Positions 1 through 8,470 of a stretch of 45,647 nucleotides of DNA are shown piece by piece. The notes under the pieces are model-generated. The model was not told the DNA's origin, did no database searches, and saw only the letters and a program-made list of their open reading frames with translations. Source of the stretch: JAAELZ01 sp047639475 (lineage in GTDB: Bacteria > Pseudomonadota > Gammaproteobacteria > Arenicellales > Poriferihabitantaceae); NCBI GenBank assembly GCA_047639475.1, contig JBLIOD010000017.1, forward strand, positions 1 to 45,647. Reading direction: 5' to 3'. Made by a program: the position numbers and the translations under genes. Every line of letters begins with the position of its first letter. The stretch's first letter is position 1.

Positions 1-158
1 ACCTGTAGTAGATGGGTATATTGACGACAGTAGCAGTTCTATTTCACTCCAATCCAATCCAATAGCGCTTCTGTATCGTCAAGGCAGTGTAGAACTGGAT
101 GATCTAAATCCGAGGTAGAAACCAATAGGTCTCGTTGAGTAGTGAATGGCTTTTGCAT
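1..158 (-). mobile_element. IS5-like transposase, 5' fragment, frameshifted
   Basis: The minus strand reads from an ATG at 158 towards the window edge. The product starts MQKPFTTQRDLLVS, continues DLDHPVLHCLDDTEALLDW, and after a frame change reads SEIELLLSSIYPSTTG. This layout, an N-terminal region ending in a short helix and then a basic or glycine segment, resembles the N-terminus of IS5-family DDE transposases; that is recognition from memory, not a search. The frame is lost at three tandem CCAAT units (49-63). With two units the frame would be continuous. The rest of the gene lies outside the window. The element abuts the 3' end of the hydrolase pseudogene, whose last residues look unlike that family and may be IS-derived. 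Confidence 0.5.
49..63. repeat. Three tandem CCAAT units inside transposase fragment
   Basis: CCAAT occurs three times head to tail on the plus strand. It lies in the transposase reading frame on the minus strand. Removing one 5-base unit restores an open frame from LLDW into SEIELLLSS. The array is therefore the likely site of the frameshift, by slipped-strand duplication. Confidence 0.6.
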
Positions 159-166
159 ACGTGATT

Positions 167-1081
167 TTAACAAATTAGGGAATCGCTCGATGAGTTATGC
201 TGTGGTCTCTCCGTAAGATATAAAGCTGCCATCTTCGGTTTTTCAACCATTGGGATATGGCCCGTCTTTTCAATTACCACCTTCTTGCAATCGTTTAACT
301 CACTACAAAAACCATCTGCATTATCGACATGCAGTACTTTGTCCTCAGCACCCCAAATCACCAATGAAGGTGATTTAAGTTTTGGCAGTATAGAAGTTAA
401 ATTGCCATCACTTTCTGAATCTTCCAGTATTTTATTATTCAACGCCCTTTTGTCTTTCATATTTTCTACTAAGACATCCTGCATAAACCCTGGAATAAAG
501 GGAGGCTTCACCATGGCCAGTAACAACATGTTTTTGTAATCTTCTTTGTTGTCGATTTCCAGCACGGGGTTATGCCCCGTTTCCTTAACCAGCTTTTGTA
601 TATAACTGGGTGTTTTTACTACATCATAGCTATCGATCAAAATAAGTGACGACACCAGCTCTGGCTGTATGTAGGCGAGCTTCGTTACTACTGCACCGCC
701 GATAGAGCTGCCTATAAAATGTGCACTATTTATATTTAGACTTTTCAGTAGCTCACATACGTGCTGAGCTTGCGCGTCAACACTATAATTAATGGAAAGG
801 CCTTGAATACTTTCGCCATGGCCCGGTAGGTCTGGCGCAACTATTCTATATTTCTAGGGCAGATGCTTTATCAGCTGAAGCCAAGTATCTTTGTCCGCTC
901 CAAGACTATGAATTAGTACCAGCGTTTCCTCGCCGTTATTCGATTGCTTCGCATTGTCCAAAAAGGCCACATGGCCCACACCCAGAGAAGCTTGTTTAAC
1001 TTCCAGGTTTGCAGATTTTCTGAGCGAGCTCATTAGCATATCAAATGCCATCTTCTTAATTTTCTTGCTGATTTGATTCAA
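167..1081 (-). pseudogene. Alpha/beta hydrolase interrupted by one in-frame TAG
   Basis: A single frame from ATG 1081 to stop 167 encodes an alpha/beta-fold hydrolase of about 304 codons with one internal TAG at 854-856, between IKHLP and KYRIVAPDLPGHGES. All catalytic elements remain: an oxyanion-hole region HSLGADKDTW, a nucleophile elbow GSSIGG downstream of the stop, an acid in WGAEDKVLHVD and a histidine in EKTGHIPMVEKP. The family resembles small esterases and lipases of the meta-cleavage hydrolase type. One base change, for example CAG or AAG to TAG, explains the break. The upstream piece (75 codons) lacks the nucleophile, so neither part is likely to be active alone. The C-terminal tail LTERPQHNSSSDSLIC is atypical and may come from the neighbouring IS5-like insertion. 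Confidence 0.75.
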
Positions 1082-1219
1082 GACTATAGTAAATAATTTC
1101 TTCGTGAGAGAAAGTAAAAATGAAGAGATTAGAAAGCGCAGCGACTGATGAATCGATTGGTTAAGTATTTCAGTGCCGGATGTAGCATAGTTGTATTCCA
1201 GTCTTTCAATTTTCGCAGC

Positions 1220-2347
1220 TCAGATATTTAGACAGAACTCTTTACTACCGAAAGGCACACCGTTGATTAAGATTTCAAGGCTATGAACGCCCGGATAATA
1301 AACGCGCGTTGTGATTTTTTGCATTGAATGTTTGCGTTCACTGGTGAGTGTTTTTAGCGGCTCTAGCGTTATCGTCTTCCATTTGAAAACTTTGGGAGAG
1401 GTCGTGCCGTTGGCCTTACGATGATGAATGGCATAGTCGATGATTAACGGCTGTGAAGTATCGGATGTAGATTCCAAAGCCAATTCAAACGAAAGTGCGT
1501 TACCGAGCGTTACTTGCGGGGTCAGTATCTTCAGGTGATTAAGTTTGGCAGAGGGTGCGCGGTAGCCTAATGCCGCTAACGTTGCTTTGTGCCCCTGTTT
1601 GATTAGAGTTCGACACGCGTGACGAACCAATCGTTGACGATTCTTCGATGCCCCTTTCAACCAGTCTCCAGCAATACGCGCAACAACGTCTGGATGGTCT
1701 TTGGCAATGTCGTTTAGGTTATTGGCAACGGAGCGCCGCACGTATTCTTCGTCATCATCTTTTAGCGCGTCGAGCAGAGGAATTAACGGGCTGGGGTCTT
1801 CAATAAACATCGGCAGCCTCATCGCCCATGGAAGACGCGGGCGCGACCCTTCTGATGCCAACCGTCGTACGTGCTGATTCGGGTCTTGAGTCCATTCCTG
1901 TAAAACAGATAAGGTACGCTGCGGTGAATCTAGCAGAAAGGTGCGAATGTCGAATTCCGAACTGGATCTTTTGGTCATCTCCTTTAAGAGCATCATCGAC
2001 AGATCGAAATGGTTAAGGCCATGACGGCTGACGTAGTGTGTTAGGGGCATTATCGCCCAACCGGCGAGGCCGTTATCATAGACGGTCGAGTTGAATGCAT
2101 CACAATCTTCGGCGGGTGCAAGACTTGCGAGTAGTATCGTTGCTGACTTTTCGTAATCACTCGGTAAGAATGTAGTGAGCGCATCAGAGATCTGTGCGGA
2201 GCGTTGTTTAAGCTCCAAAGTGTCCAAATTCTTTGAGGCGGCGGCGTTAAAACCGGTAGCGTCAAAAGGGGACCATGCTTTGCTTATATTCTCACCAATT
2301 CCGATGATTAGCTTTGAGTTGAATAGGTTTTTAAAGGGTTCGGGCAA
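1220..2347 (-). CDS. alkC: AlkC-type DNA alkylation repair glycosylase
   Basis: The 375-residue product begins MPEPFKNLFNSKLI, the typical AlkC start, and carries the AlkC signature SEGSRPRLPWAMRLP near residue 165. HEAT-like repeats fill roughly residues 60-260 (EEYVRRSVANNLNDIAKDHP, RQRLVRHACRTLIKQG). The last 100 or so residues form a beta-rich segment consistent with the Ig-like domain found in AlkC-alpha proteins. The family excises 3-methyladenine and related cationic alkyl bases without flipping them. The start codon is TTG at 2347; an in-frame stop lies four codons upstream, so no longer start is possible. The gene stands alone between the hydrolase pseudogene and the acetyltransferase. 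No Ada or AlkB gene is visible in the window. Confidence 0.85.
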   Translation of the reverse strand: MPEPFKNLFNSKLIIGIGENISKAWSPFDATGFNAAASKNLDTLELKQRSAQISDALTTFLPSDYEKSATILLASLAPAEDCDAFNSTVYDNGLAGWAIMPLTHYVSRHGLNHFDLSMMLLKEMTKRSSSEFDIRTFLLDSPQRTLSVLQEWTQDPNQHVRRLASEGSRPRLPWAMRLPMFIEDPSPLIPLLDALKDDDEEYVRRSVANNLNDIAKDHPDVVARIAGDWLKGASKNRQRLVRHACRTLIKQGHKATLAALGYRAPSAKLNHLKILTPQVTLGNALSFELALESTSDTSQPLIIDYAIHHRKANGTTSPKVFKWKTITLEPLKTLTSERKHSMQKITTRVYYPGVHSLEILINGVPFGSKEFCLNI

Positions 2348-2565
2348 AGTCGATCTCTACGGTTAGTTTGGTTAGCTAGTATGGTGAAATTAGCACTGTG
2401 GAATTGACACCCAGATAGGGTCAGCTAAGCAGCATCAGAAGGAATAATCAATTGTAACAAATCGCCTGCGCTGGGTTCTGAGCGAATCCAATAAGCCGTG
2501 TGCCCCAAGCCTTGTAGTCGGTAGATAATTAACCTATGTCTTTGAATTAGGAGGAAACGATTACT

Positions 2566-2982
2566 TCACTCTTCATTAACAGATGAATACACTTTTATAT
2601 CTGTGCGCTTTTCGCACCCTCTGCTTGACCAACATTTCTTGGCCAACACATTTTCGCTGAGAACGTAAATTTGAGACCTGAAAATACCTTCTCGTTTTAA
2701 CCCTTGAATACAGCGTGACAGTAAAGCCGTCGCAATCCCTGTTTGTCGCCAATCAGAAGAAATGGCTAAGTGTTGTATATTGCACCGCCGTCCATCGTGA
2801 CCAGACATAATCGTACCAACAATCTGATCGCCTTTCTCAGCGACTAAACAGGCTACAAAACTTAGGCCGAGATTACGTTTCAAACACTTTTCAACGCCTT
2901 CTCGGGAATCCGTGCACCGTAGTCGAACCCCCTCAGTTTCTTGCCAGAGGGCAATGACGTTTTCGTAATCTGATATTTCCAT
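2566..2982 (-). CDS. GNAT-family N-acetyltransferase, YpeA-like
   Basis: The 138-residue product has the GNAT fold order. VGTIMSGHDGRRCNIQHLAI matches the beta4 region seen in YpeA-type proteins. The acetyl-CoA loop is in SSDWRQTGIATALLSRCIQG (motif A, Q/RxxGxG/A variant), followed by IYVLSENVLAKKCWSSRGCE as motif B. The substrate cannot be predicted. The ATG at 2982 has a short AGAG ribosome-binding sequence just upstream. It is transcribed alone on the minus strand. In-frame sense codons continue for 46 codons past its TGA, but nothing requires readthrough. Confidence 0.75.
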   Translation of the reverse strand: MEISDYENVIALWQETEGVRLRCTDSREGVEKCLKRNLGLSFVACLVAEKGDQIVGTIMSGHDGRRCNIQHLAISSDWRQTGIATALLSRCIQGLKREGIFRSQIYVLSENVLAKKCWSSRGCEKRTDIKVYSSVNEE

Positions 2983-3058
2983 CTCTCAGTATTGCATAAT
3001 CTTAAACCCTTATTTATGTAGAAAAACGTTCATGTGTTTAATTCTAAATGCCTTAATA

Positions 3059-3946
3059 TCACTTTATTCGGTCTATATACATAGAATGATCACCTTGAAT
3101 AAGTAGCCGTTTGCTCTCTAGTAAATCCTGTAGAAAGTCTTTACACGCCCTGACTCTAGCAGTTGCTCGCAAATCGATGTGGTTAAGCATCCATATCCCC
3201 CATGTCGAAACACCAATATCTACGTCGAGTCGTCGTAGAGTGGGTTCGGTATCTCCAATTAGACAAGGCATTTTTGAAATGCCAAGGCCGCTCTTGGTTG
3301 CCACGGCCATGGAACTGACGTCATCAACCCGTAACACAACATTAACATTTTTGAAGTGATCTGTTACCCAACTTGGGTGATCCACCTCATCTCGAAACAG
3401 TATGACGTTGACGGCATCAGAGAGCTTGTTGAATGCGCCTTCAGTTCCATAAATTCCATGTCGCAACTTCATTAATTCACGCCCAACTAAATATTCGGGC
3501 GGACTGGGCGTCATGCGAATAGCGATATCTGCTTCACGGGCAGCGAGGTCGATCAGTCCCGTAGTCATCAGTAGTTGTAATTCTATTTTTGGATAAGCAT
3601 TAATAAACTTTCCGATCTCGGGAACAATCAACCGGTTGGCTAGGTCGTGAGCCACGGTGAGTTTAACTACCCCAGCGAGCGCCGCATCTTGGTCAGAGCT
3701 TTTGTGATCGACCTGCTGAACTTTCTCTTCCAGCTTTAAGACATCGTCAAACAGGTTCTCGGCGGCTTGGGTCATGGAATAGCCGCTTCGAGTTCGATCA
3801 AACAAGCGCGTTCCCATGTGCTGCTCAAGCGCCTGAATGCGGCGCGCTACCGTTGTGTGCTTTACTCCCAATGCTCTTCCCGCACCGCTCACGGAGCCCT
3901 CCCGCGACAAGGCCAAAAAGAATTTCAAGTCATCCCAATTCATCAT
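3059..3946 (-). CDS. LysR-family transcriptional regulator
   Basis: The 295-residue product has an N-terminal winged helix-turn-helix (MNWDDLKFFLALSREGSVSG at the start, then LGVKHTTVARRIQALEQHMG) and a LysR substrate-binding domain from about residue 90. DLAAREADIAIRM is the usual motif of the effector domain. It is divergent from the phzF-like gene at 4054 with 107 bases between them. Three copies of TGTGCAT/ATGCACA lie in that interval, one directly against this start. By the usual LysR arrangement it probably controls phzF and its own expression. Two adjacent ATGs (3946 and 3943) can serve as start. The inducer is unknown. Confidence 0.88.
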   Translation of the reverse strand: MMNWDDLKFFLALSREGSVSGAGRALGVKHTTVARRIQALEQHMGTRLFDRTRSGYSMTQAAENLFDDVLKLEEKVQQVDHKSSDQDAALAGVVKLTVAHDLANRLIVPEIGKFINAYPKIELQLLMTTGLIDLAAREADIAIRMTPSPPEYLVGRELMKLRHGIYGTEGAFNKLSDAVNVILFRDEVDHPSWVTDHFKNVNVVLRVDDVSSMAVATKSGLGISKMPCLIGDTEPTLRRLDVDIGVSTWGIWMLNHIDLRATARVRACKDFLQDLLESKRLLIQGDHSMYIDRIK

Positions 3947-3947
3947 C

Positions 3948-4008
3948 TATATGTGCATATATTAGCAGTTAATGTGCATTTTAAACTATTTATTAGCTTT
4001 TATGCACA
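3948..4008. promoter_or_regulatory. Candidate LysR operator region with three TGTGCAT motifs
   Basis: The interval between lysR and phzF has TATATGTGCATATA (3948-3961, an inverted repeat TATATG/CATATA), AATGTGCATT (3971-3980, inverted repeat AATG/CATT) and ATGCACA (4002-4008, the same motif reversed). Three copies in 61 bases of a short divergent intergenic region are unlikely by chance. They suggest binding sites for the adjacent LysR protein. The overlap of the first copy with the lysR start suggests autorepression. Confidence 0.5.
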
Positions 4009-4053
4009 GCCTATAGTCGCTAAATCATAAACCACTTAACAAGAGACATACTC

Positions 4054-4890
4054 ATGAATACAGGCACACTAAATCGCCTCGCAGCATTTACCCATACCCC
4101 TGAAGGAGGCAATCCAGCGGGAGTTTGGATTGGAGATACGCTTCCGGAATCCGATGAAATGCAACGAATTGCTGCTGAAGTCGGCTATTCTGAAACTGCT
4201 TTTATTGCACCTCGCGTCGGGGCAAATCGCAGCGTTCGATATTACAGCCCTGAAGCAGAGGTTCCATTTTGCGGGCACGCAACCATCGCCAGCGGTGTTG
4301 CACTTGGCGAAGCGAATGGCGACGACACATACTTGTTAGCAACCGCTGTGGGTGAAATCCCTGTGGTAGTGCGATCAGTAAATAATACTAAAGTGGCTTC
4401 GCTAACTTCCGTTCCGCCCAAATATGAACTTGCTTCGGAAGCACTGGTTAATAAGGCACTTGGCCTACTTGGATGGGCCGCAGAGGACCTAGATAACTCA
4501 ATACCACCTGCACGGGCATTTGCAGGTAACTGGCATTTGGTGCTGGCTGTTTCAAGCAAGGGCCGTCTAGATGAACTGCAGTATGATTTTGAAAAACTCA
4601 AGTTACTCATGATCGGCGATGATCTTACGACATTGCAATTGGTGTGGCGTGAGAGCGGCGATGTATTTCACTCACGCAACCCCTTTCCTGTGGGTGGTGT
4701 CATCGAGGACCCAGCGACAGGCGCGGCTGCTGCTGCATTAGGGGGTTATCTACGAGAAGCCAATCTCGTATCGACACCGAATACGCTCACCATTCATCAA
4801 GGCGTCGCCATGGGCCGACCTAGTCGAATAGAGGTAACCATTCCTATTATTGGGGGCATTGTGGTAACCGGCTCTGCAGTGCGGATATGA
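4054..4890 (+). CDS. PhzF-family isomerase/epimerase
   Basis: The 278-residue protein has the family landmarks: GGNPAGVW (19-25), the catalytic glutamate in GYSETAF (E47), FCGHATIASG in the first domain, and DPATGAAAAALGGYL plus HQGVAMGRPSRIEV in the second. PhzF proteins catalyse proton shifts on phenazine precursors, but most homologues outside phenazine operons have unknown substrates, and no phenazine gene is present here. The start is ATG 4054 behind an AAGAGA-type ribosome-binding site. It is divergent from the lysR gene, which probably regulates it. An ene-reductase and a GST gene follow on the same strand. Confidence 0.88.
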   Translation: MNTGTLNRLAAFTHTPEGGNPAGVWIGDTLPESDEMQRIAAEVGYSETAFIAPRVGANRSVRYYSPEAEVPFCGHATIASGVALGEANGDDTYLLATAVGEIPVVVRSVNNTKVASLTSVPPKYELASEALVNKALGLLGWAAEDLDNSIPPARAFAGNWHLVLAVSSKGRLDELQYDFEKLKLLMIGDDLTTLQLVWRESGDVFHSRNPFPVGGVIEDPATGAAAAALGGYLREANLVSTPNTLTIHQGVAMGRPSRIEVTIPIIGGIVVTGSAVRI

Positions 4891-4920
4891 GAATGAGGCG
4901 CAGATTTTATTGCTACTCGT

Positions 4921-5061
4921 ATCGTGTAACCAAATGAGCTCAGCCGGCATCAAAGCAGTAAGAATCAATTTTATATTTTATCCAACAAAGCGCTTCATGG
5001 ATCAATTCATCATGAAAAATTCAAACTTAATAAGCGCCTTAAGTCGTTTTGAGACAAAACA
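4921..5061 (+). promoter_or_regulatory. Leader region homologous to the leader of the barrel gene at 10911
   Basis: The stretch from TCGTGTAACCAA (4922) to the ATG at 5012 matches the region 10818-10911 ahead of the outer-membrane barrel gene. Shared blocks in the same order and nearly the same spacing (90 against 93 bases) are TCGTGTAACCAA, CATCAAAG(C/T)AGTAA, TTTTAT and ATCATGAAAAA(T/C)TCAAACTTAA. This looks like a duplicated promoter and start region now placed before the Old Yellow Enzyme gene. Confidence 0.55.
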
Positions 5062-5065
5062 ATGA
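5012..5065 (+). CDS. 17-residue leader ORF, ATGA-overlapped with ene-reductase
   Basis: An ATG at 5012 opens a 17-codon frame, MKNSNLISALSRFETKQ, whose TGA (5063-5065) overlaps the ATG of the next gene (5062) as ATGA. Its first six residues equal those of the barrel precursor at 10911 (MKNSNL), so it looks like the stub of a duplicated signal-peptide start. The ene-reductase itself has no clear ribosome-binding site, so translation of this small frame could carry ribosomes to it. Whether the peptide is made or matters is unknown. Confidence 0.4.
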   Translation: MKNSNLISALSRFETKQ

Positions 5066-6156
5066 CGACGAATACACTTTTTAACCCGCTTAATATGGGA
5101 GACCTGGAATTAGCCAACCGAATTGTTATGTCCGCACTTACGCGTAGTCGGGCGACACATGACGGCGATGTGCCGAACGATCTCAATGCGCAATATTATG
5201 AACAGCGCGCCAGTGCGGGTTTGATCATTAGTGATGGAACAAAAATATCAACCGAGAGAAAAGGTTACGCTTGGACACCCGGTATATATAGTGATGATCA
5301 GGTAAAGGGTTGGCGACGAGTGACTGATGCGGTTCATGCCAAGGGCGGACGTATCTTTGTGCAACTATGGCATGTAGGCCGGGTTTCACATACTTCATTG
5401 CAGATTGATAACCAGTCGCCTGTTGCTCCTTCAGCGTTGGCCGCGCAGGTAAAAACCTTCGATGGAGAGGGATTTGTAGACACCTCCGTACCTTGTTCGC
5501 TGGAAGCTTCAGAAATGAAAAGAGTAGTGAATGACTATCGTACTGCTGCGCTTAATGCAAAGGCAGCCGGATTTGACGGCATCGAACTGCATGCGGCCAA
5601 TGGCTATTTGATAGACCAGTTTTTACGCGATAGCTCTAACCGGCGTACTGACGCTTATGGCGGGTCAATTGAGAACCGCACTCGGCTACTAATCGAGGTG
5701 TTGGACGCCATCACAGAAGTTTGGCCTGCTGCTAGAGTCGGTATTCGCTTAAGTCCATTTTCAAGCGCCAATGACATCAGCGACCCGATGGCGTTATTTT
5801 CTCACGTCATCGCAAAAATAAACGACTACGGATTGGCTTACCTTAACATGATAGAAGGTGAAACAGGCGGGACTAGAGACTTGCCAACTGGCGCCAACAT
5901 TAAAGATTTACGCAGTTTGTTCGATGGCATTTATATGGCCAATCATGGCTACGAAAAAGGATTAGCTAGTGATGCCATTAAAAATGACCACGTTGACCTT
6001 GTAGCGTTTGGAAGGGCGTTTATTGCCAACCCCGATTTGGTCGAACGGTTCGCCGAGAATGCGCCGCTGAACGAATTGGACGCGGATACCTTGTATGGCG
6101 GCGATGCGGCTGGTTATACAGACTATCCCACTTTGCAACATTCAGCTGCTGCTTAA
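5062..6156 (+). CDS. Old Yellow Enzyme family NADH:flavin oxidoreductase (NemA-like)
   Basis: The 364-residue TIM-barrel flavoprotein has classic OYE motifs: FNPLNMGDLELANRIVMSAL at the N-terminus, FVQLWHVGRVSH, the substrate-binding His/Asn pair in GIELHAANGYLIDQFLRD, and RRTDAYGGSIENR. The C-terminal FMN-phosphate region is VAFGRAFIANPDLVERF. Such enzymes use NAD(P)H to reduce activated C=C bonds in enones, maleimides or nitrate esters. The neighbourhood (PhzF-like protein, GST, epoxide-hydrolase-like enzyme) supports a role against electrophiles. The start ATG overlaps the stop of a 17-codon ORF derived from a porin-type leader. The GST gene follows 32 bases downstream and may be co-transcribed. 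Confidence 0.9.
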   Translation: MTTNTLFNPLNMGDLELANRIVMSALTRSRATHDGDVPNDLNAQYYEQRASAGLIISDGTKISTERKGYAWTPGIYSDDQVKGWRRVTDAVHAKGGRIFVQLWHVGRVSHTSLQIDNQSPVAPSALAAQVKTFDGEGFVDTSVPCSLEASEMKRVVNDYRTAALNAKAAGFDGIELHAANGYLIDQFLRDSSNRRTDAYGGSIENRTRLLIEVLDAITEVWPAARVGIRLSPFSSANDISDPMALFSHVIAKINDYGLAYLNMIEGETGGTRDLPTGANIKDLRSLFDGIYMANHGYEKGLASDAIKNDHVDLVAFGRAFIANPDLVERFAENAPLNELDADTLYGGDAAGYTDYPTLQHSAAA

Positions 6157-6188
6157 CCATTCAACTGCGAAATAGAAGAGGCATTATT

Positions 6189-6889
6189 ATGAAACTCTAT
6201 AGCGCTTGGTATTGCCCATTCGCACAGCGCGCATGGCATGCTTTACTGCAACAATGCATCGGCTTCGAGCAGATCGAAGTCGACCCACACAACAAGAGGG
6301 AGCAGTGGTTGAGTATTTCAAGGCAGACCGGACAAGTGCCGGTGGTGAATTTAGCTGATGCTGATGGTTCTGATTTAACCGTAGTAGATTCAAACCGGAT
6401 AGTTGAGTTTTTGGATAATGCTTATCCGCGTGATATCCCGCTGTTTTCCAGTAGTGCGTCAGATCAAGTCGAGCAGAAATACTGGATTGATACCGTTGGC
6501 AGCCAAATAATTCCTTACTTCTATCGATTCTTAAAAACGTCAGAACTGGGTGATTATCAAGATCAATCAAGGGATAAGATGATTCAAGGCACGATGGCTT
6601 TCACTCGCGCAATGAGTCCTGATGGGCCTTATTTTTCAGGCGAACATTTTGGGGCTGTAGATATCGCGTTCATCCATTCGCTTACCGAATGAAGTTGTTA
6701 TTGAAACACTACAGGGGTTTTAGTATTCCGGCCGAAGGTGAACTTTGGGCGCGCTATCAGACGTGGTATCAAAGCTGCATCGAGTTACCTGCTTTTAAAG
6801 CCACCATGACACGTGACGATGAACAGCTGATTGCCTTTTACTTGATTTACAGTCAGGGCGGAGGACAGGAAGATGTAACTAACATTTAG
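6189..6889 (+). pseudogene. Omega-like glutathione S-transferase, frameshifted near 6674
   Basis: The first 167 codons encode a thioredoxin-fold domain with the omega-type active site WYCPFAQRAWH (Cys9), a QVPVVNL cis-proline loop, VDSNRIVEFLD, and a helical domain ending GPYFSGEHFGAVDIAFI. The expected continuation, reading PFAYRMKLLLKHYRGF to TNI at 6889, lies in the next frame. Restoring one C in the CC at 6674-6675 joins the two into a protein of about 233 residues, the normal GST size. The rest of the gene is intact, so either the mutation is recent or the base is missing through sequencing error. An AGAGG ribosome-binding site precedes ATG 6189. An intact product would conjugate or reduce electrophiles with glutathione. 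Confidence 0.8.
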
Positions 6890-7040
6890 CCAAATCCATA
6901 CCCATTTCCACCAAGCTAGGGCAGTTACCGCTGCCCTTAGTTTCGTGCCACTTAAGTAATCCGTCATTTTCTATTAACCGAGCGTAAGCCTCCATACAAA
7001 AGCACTCCGCTGCGCGCGCAAATCCACTCGAATTAAAACA

Positions 7041-7517
7041 ATGAATATCGAACAAATTTTCCTCATGCAATTTGGATTAAGCCTTCTTGCCATCGGCTTA
7101 CTTACCAAATGGTATATCGCACCCCCGTTGTCACAAAAGCCGTTACAGCTGGCGTTAATGCTGTTACTTATCCCTCACGCATTCAGACATATTGGGATGA
7201 GCTTTGTGGTGCCTACATTGAACCACCCCGGCATGCCTGCCGATTTTGCTACCGCTGCGGCTTATGGCGACTTGCTAAGTGGTTTGCTAGCCCTTGTGTG
7301 TCTTATCGCATTGAATAGCCGGTGGTCTGTTGCCGTTCCACTTGTTTGGATTTTTAACATAGTGGGAACGATAGACCTCACTCACGCGTTGGGCAAGACC
7401 GAGGCGATTTCCTACATGGGCCCTACGTGGTTTATTCCCACATTTTTAGTGCCGGTGCTTTTGATCACCCATATCATGATATTTGCCCGATTGATCAAAC
7501 ATGCGAGAAGCAACTAA
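7041..7517 (+). CDS. Conserved membrane protein, about four TM segments
   Basis: I do not recognise a named family. The 158-residue product is hydrophobic, with segments at about 7-23 (FLMQFGLSLLAIGLL), 36-56, 74-92 (GDLLSGLLALVCLIAL), 96-113 and 130-150 (PTFLVPVLLITHIMIFARLI). Polar features inside the helices are HAFRHIG and IDLTHALG, which could bind a cofactor or metal. It starts at ATG 7041 without an obvious ribosome-binding site and ends tail-to-tail with a LysR gene, five bases apart. The gene lies between the broken GST and that regulator, so it may belong to the same accessory island, but this is only position. Confidence 0.65.
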   Translation: MNIEQIFLMQFGLSLLAIGLLTKWYIAPPLSQKPLQLALMLLLIPHAFRHIGMSFVVPTLNHPGMPADFATAAAYGDLLSGLLALVCLIALNSRWSVAVPLVWIFNIVGTIDLTHALGKTEAISYMGPTWFIPTFLVPVLLITHIMIFARLIKHARSN

Positions 7518-7522
7518 ATCAT

Positions 7523-8422
7523 TTATCTCAAGTCAGAATTTGCACGCAACCTTTCTGCCACGAGGTCAATAAAACTGCGAATTTTTGATGATGAATACCG
7601 ACCTTCTCTGTGAATAATATGTACGGGGTATTTTGTTTCGTCGTGGTTCTGGAGCACTATTTTCAGTTCTCCAGCAGCCACAAACGGAGCGACTTGATAT
7701 GACAACACTCTGGTTATGCCAAACCCTTCTCTGGCCGCTTCGATCGCAGCGCTATTAGTTGAAACTACCAATCGTGGGTCAATTTTAAATGACTGCGTTT
7801 GCTTTTCTGATTTAAACTGCCAATCGATAAAATGATTTGCCGTACTGGAGATAATGGTCGAATGGTCGGTCAAATCTTTTGGCGAATCTGGCTCCCCGTA
7901 TTTTTTTAAATATGTTGGAGACGCCACACAAACTTGACCGACCTGACCCACCTTCAACGCACGCATACTTGAATCTGGCAATTCACCGATCCTTACGCCT
8001 ACGTCAATCCCCTCTTCTAACATGTTCACTATCCTGTCAAAGAACATGGCTCTAACCTGTGTTTCTGGGTAACGGCTTAGATAATCAACAATGCCCGGCG
8101 TTACGTGCATTTGGCCGAACAATACTGGCGCCGTCACTACCAAACCGCCTTTGGGCGCGGCATTAACACCCGCGGCTGCTTCGTCGGCGATATCTACTTC
8201 ATCAAGAATACGGCGCGCGTCTTCTACATAGCGCAAGCCCGCCTCTGTGGCGCGGACATACCGGGTGGTTCGGTTTAATAGCTTTACGCTCAACCGTTTT
8301 TCAAGCTCTGCAACCGCGCGGGTTACTACAGGTGGTGAGAGATTTAAGCGCCGAGCAGCAGCAGAAAAACTCTCTTCTTCAGCCACCGCAACGAATACCG
8401 ACATGGTTTGTAGGCGATCCAT
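7523..8422 (-). CDS. LysR-family transcriptional regulator
   Basis: The 299-residue regulator has the LysR helix-turn-helix (MDRLQTMSVFVAVAEEESFS then LNLSPPVVTRAVAELEKRL) and an effector domain with the signature MLEEGIDVGVRIGELPDSSM. This N-terminal style is common in LysR proteins controlling small oxidoreductase or efflux genes. It is divergent from the exported hydrolase gene at 8556, with 133 bases between. A perfect 7-base inverted repeat with a 12-base spacer (8471-8496) lies there, a fitting LysR site. The hydrolase is therefore its likely target. The effector is unknown. Confidence 0.88.
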   Translation of the reverse strand: MDRLQTMSVFVAVAEEESFSAAARRLNLSPPVVTRAVAELEKRLSVKLLNRTTRYVRATEAGLRYVEDARRILDEVDIADEAAAGVNAAPKGGLVVTAPVLFGQMHVTPGIVDYLSRYPETQVRAMFFDRIVNMLEEGIDVGVRIGELPDSSMRALKVGQVGQVCVASPTYLKKYGEPDSPKDLTDHSTIISSTANHFIDWQFKSEKQTQSFKIDPRLVVSTNSAAIEAAREGFGITRVLSYQVAPFVAAGELKIVLQNHDETKYPVHIIHREGRYSSSKIRSFIDLVAERLRANSDLR

Positions 8423-8470
8423 AGTTTATTCCACTTTTGACAATAGTAAATTATAAATCAAGGATATTCT

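Noticed and set aside
2425..2565. 46 sense codons in frame after the GNAT stop TGA, ending GDLLQLIIPSDAA
   Set aside because: A frame of this length is common by chance. The acetyltransferase already has its full family length, and I found no recoding signal. It could be a remnant of another gene, but I cannot support a family.
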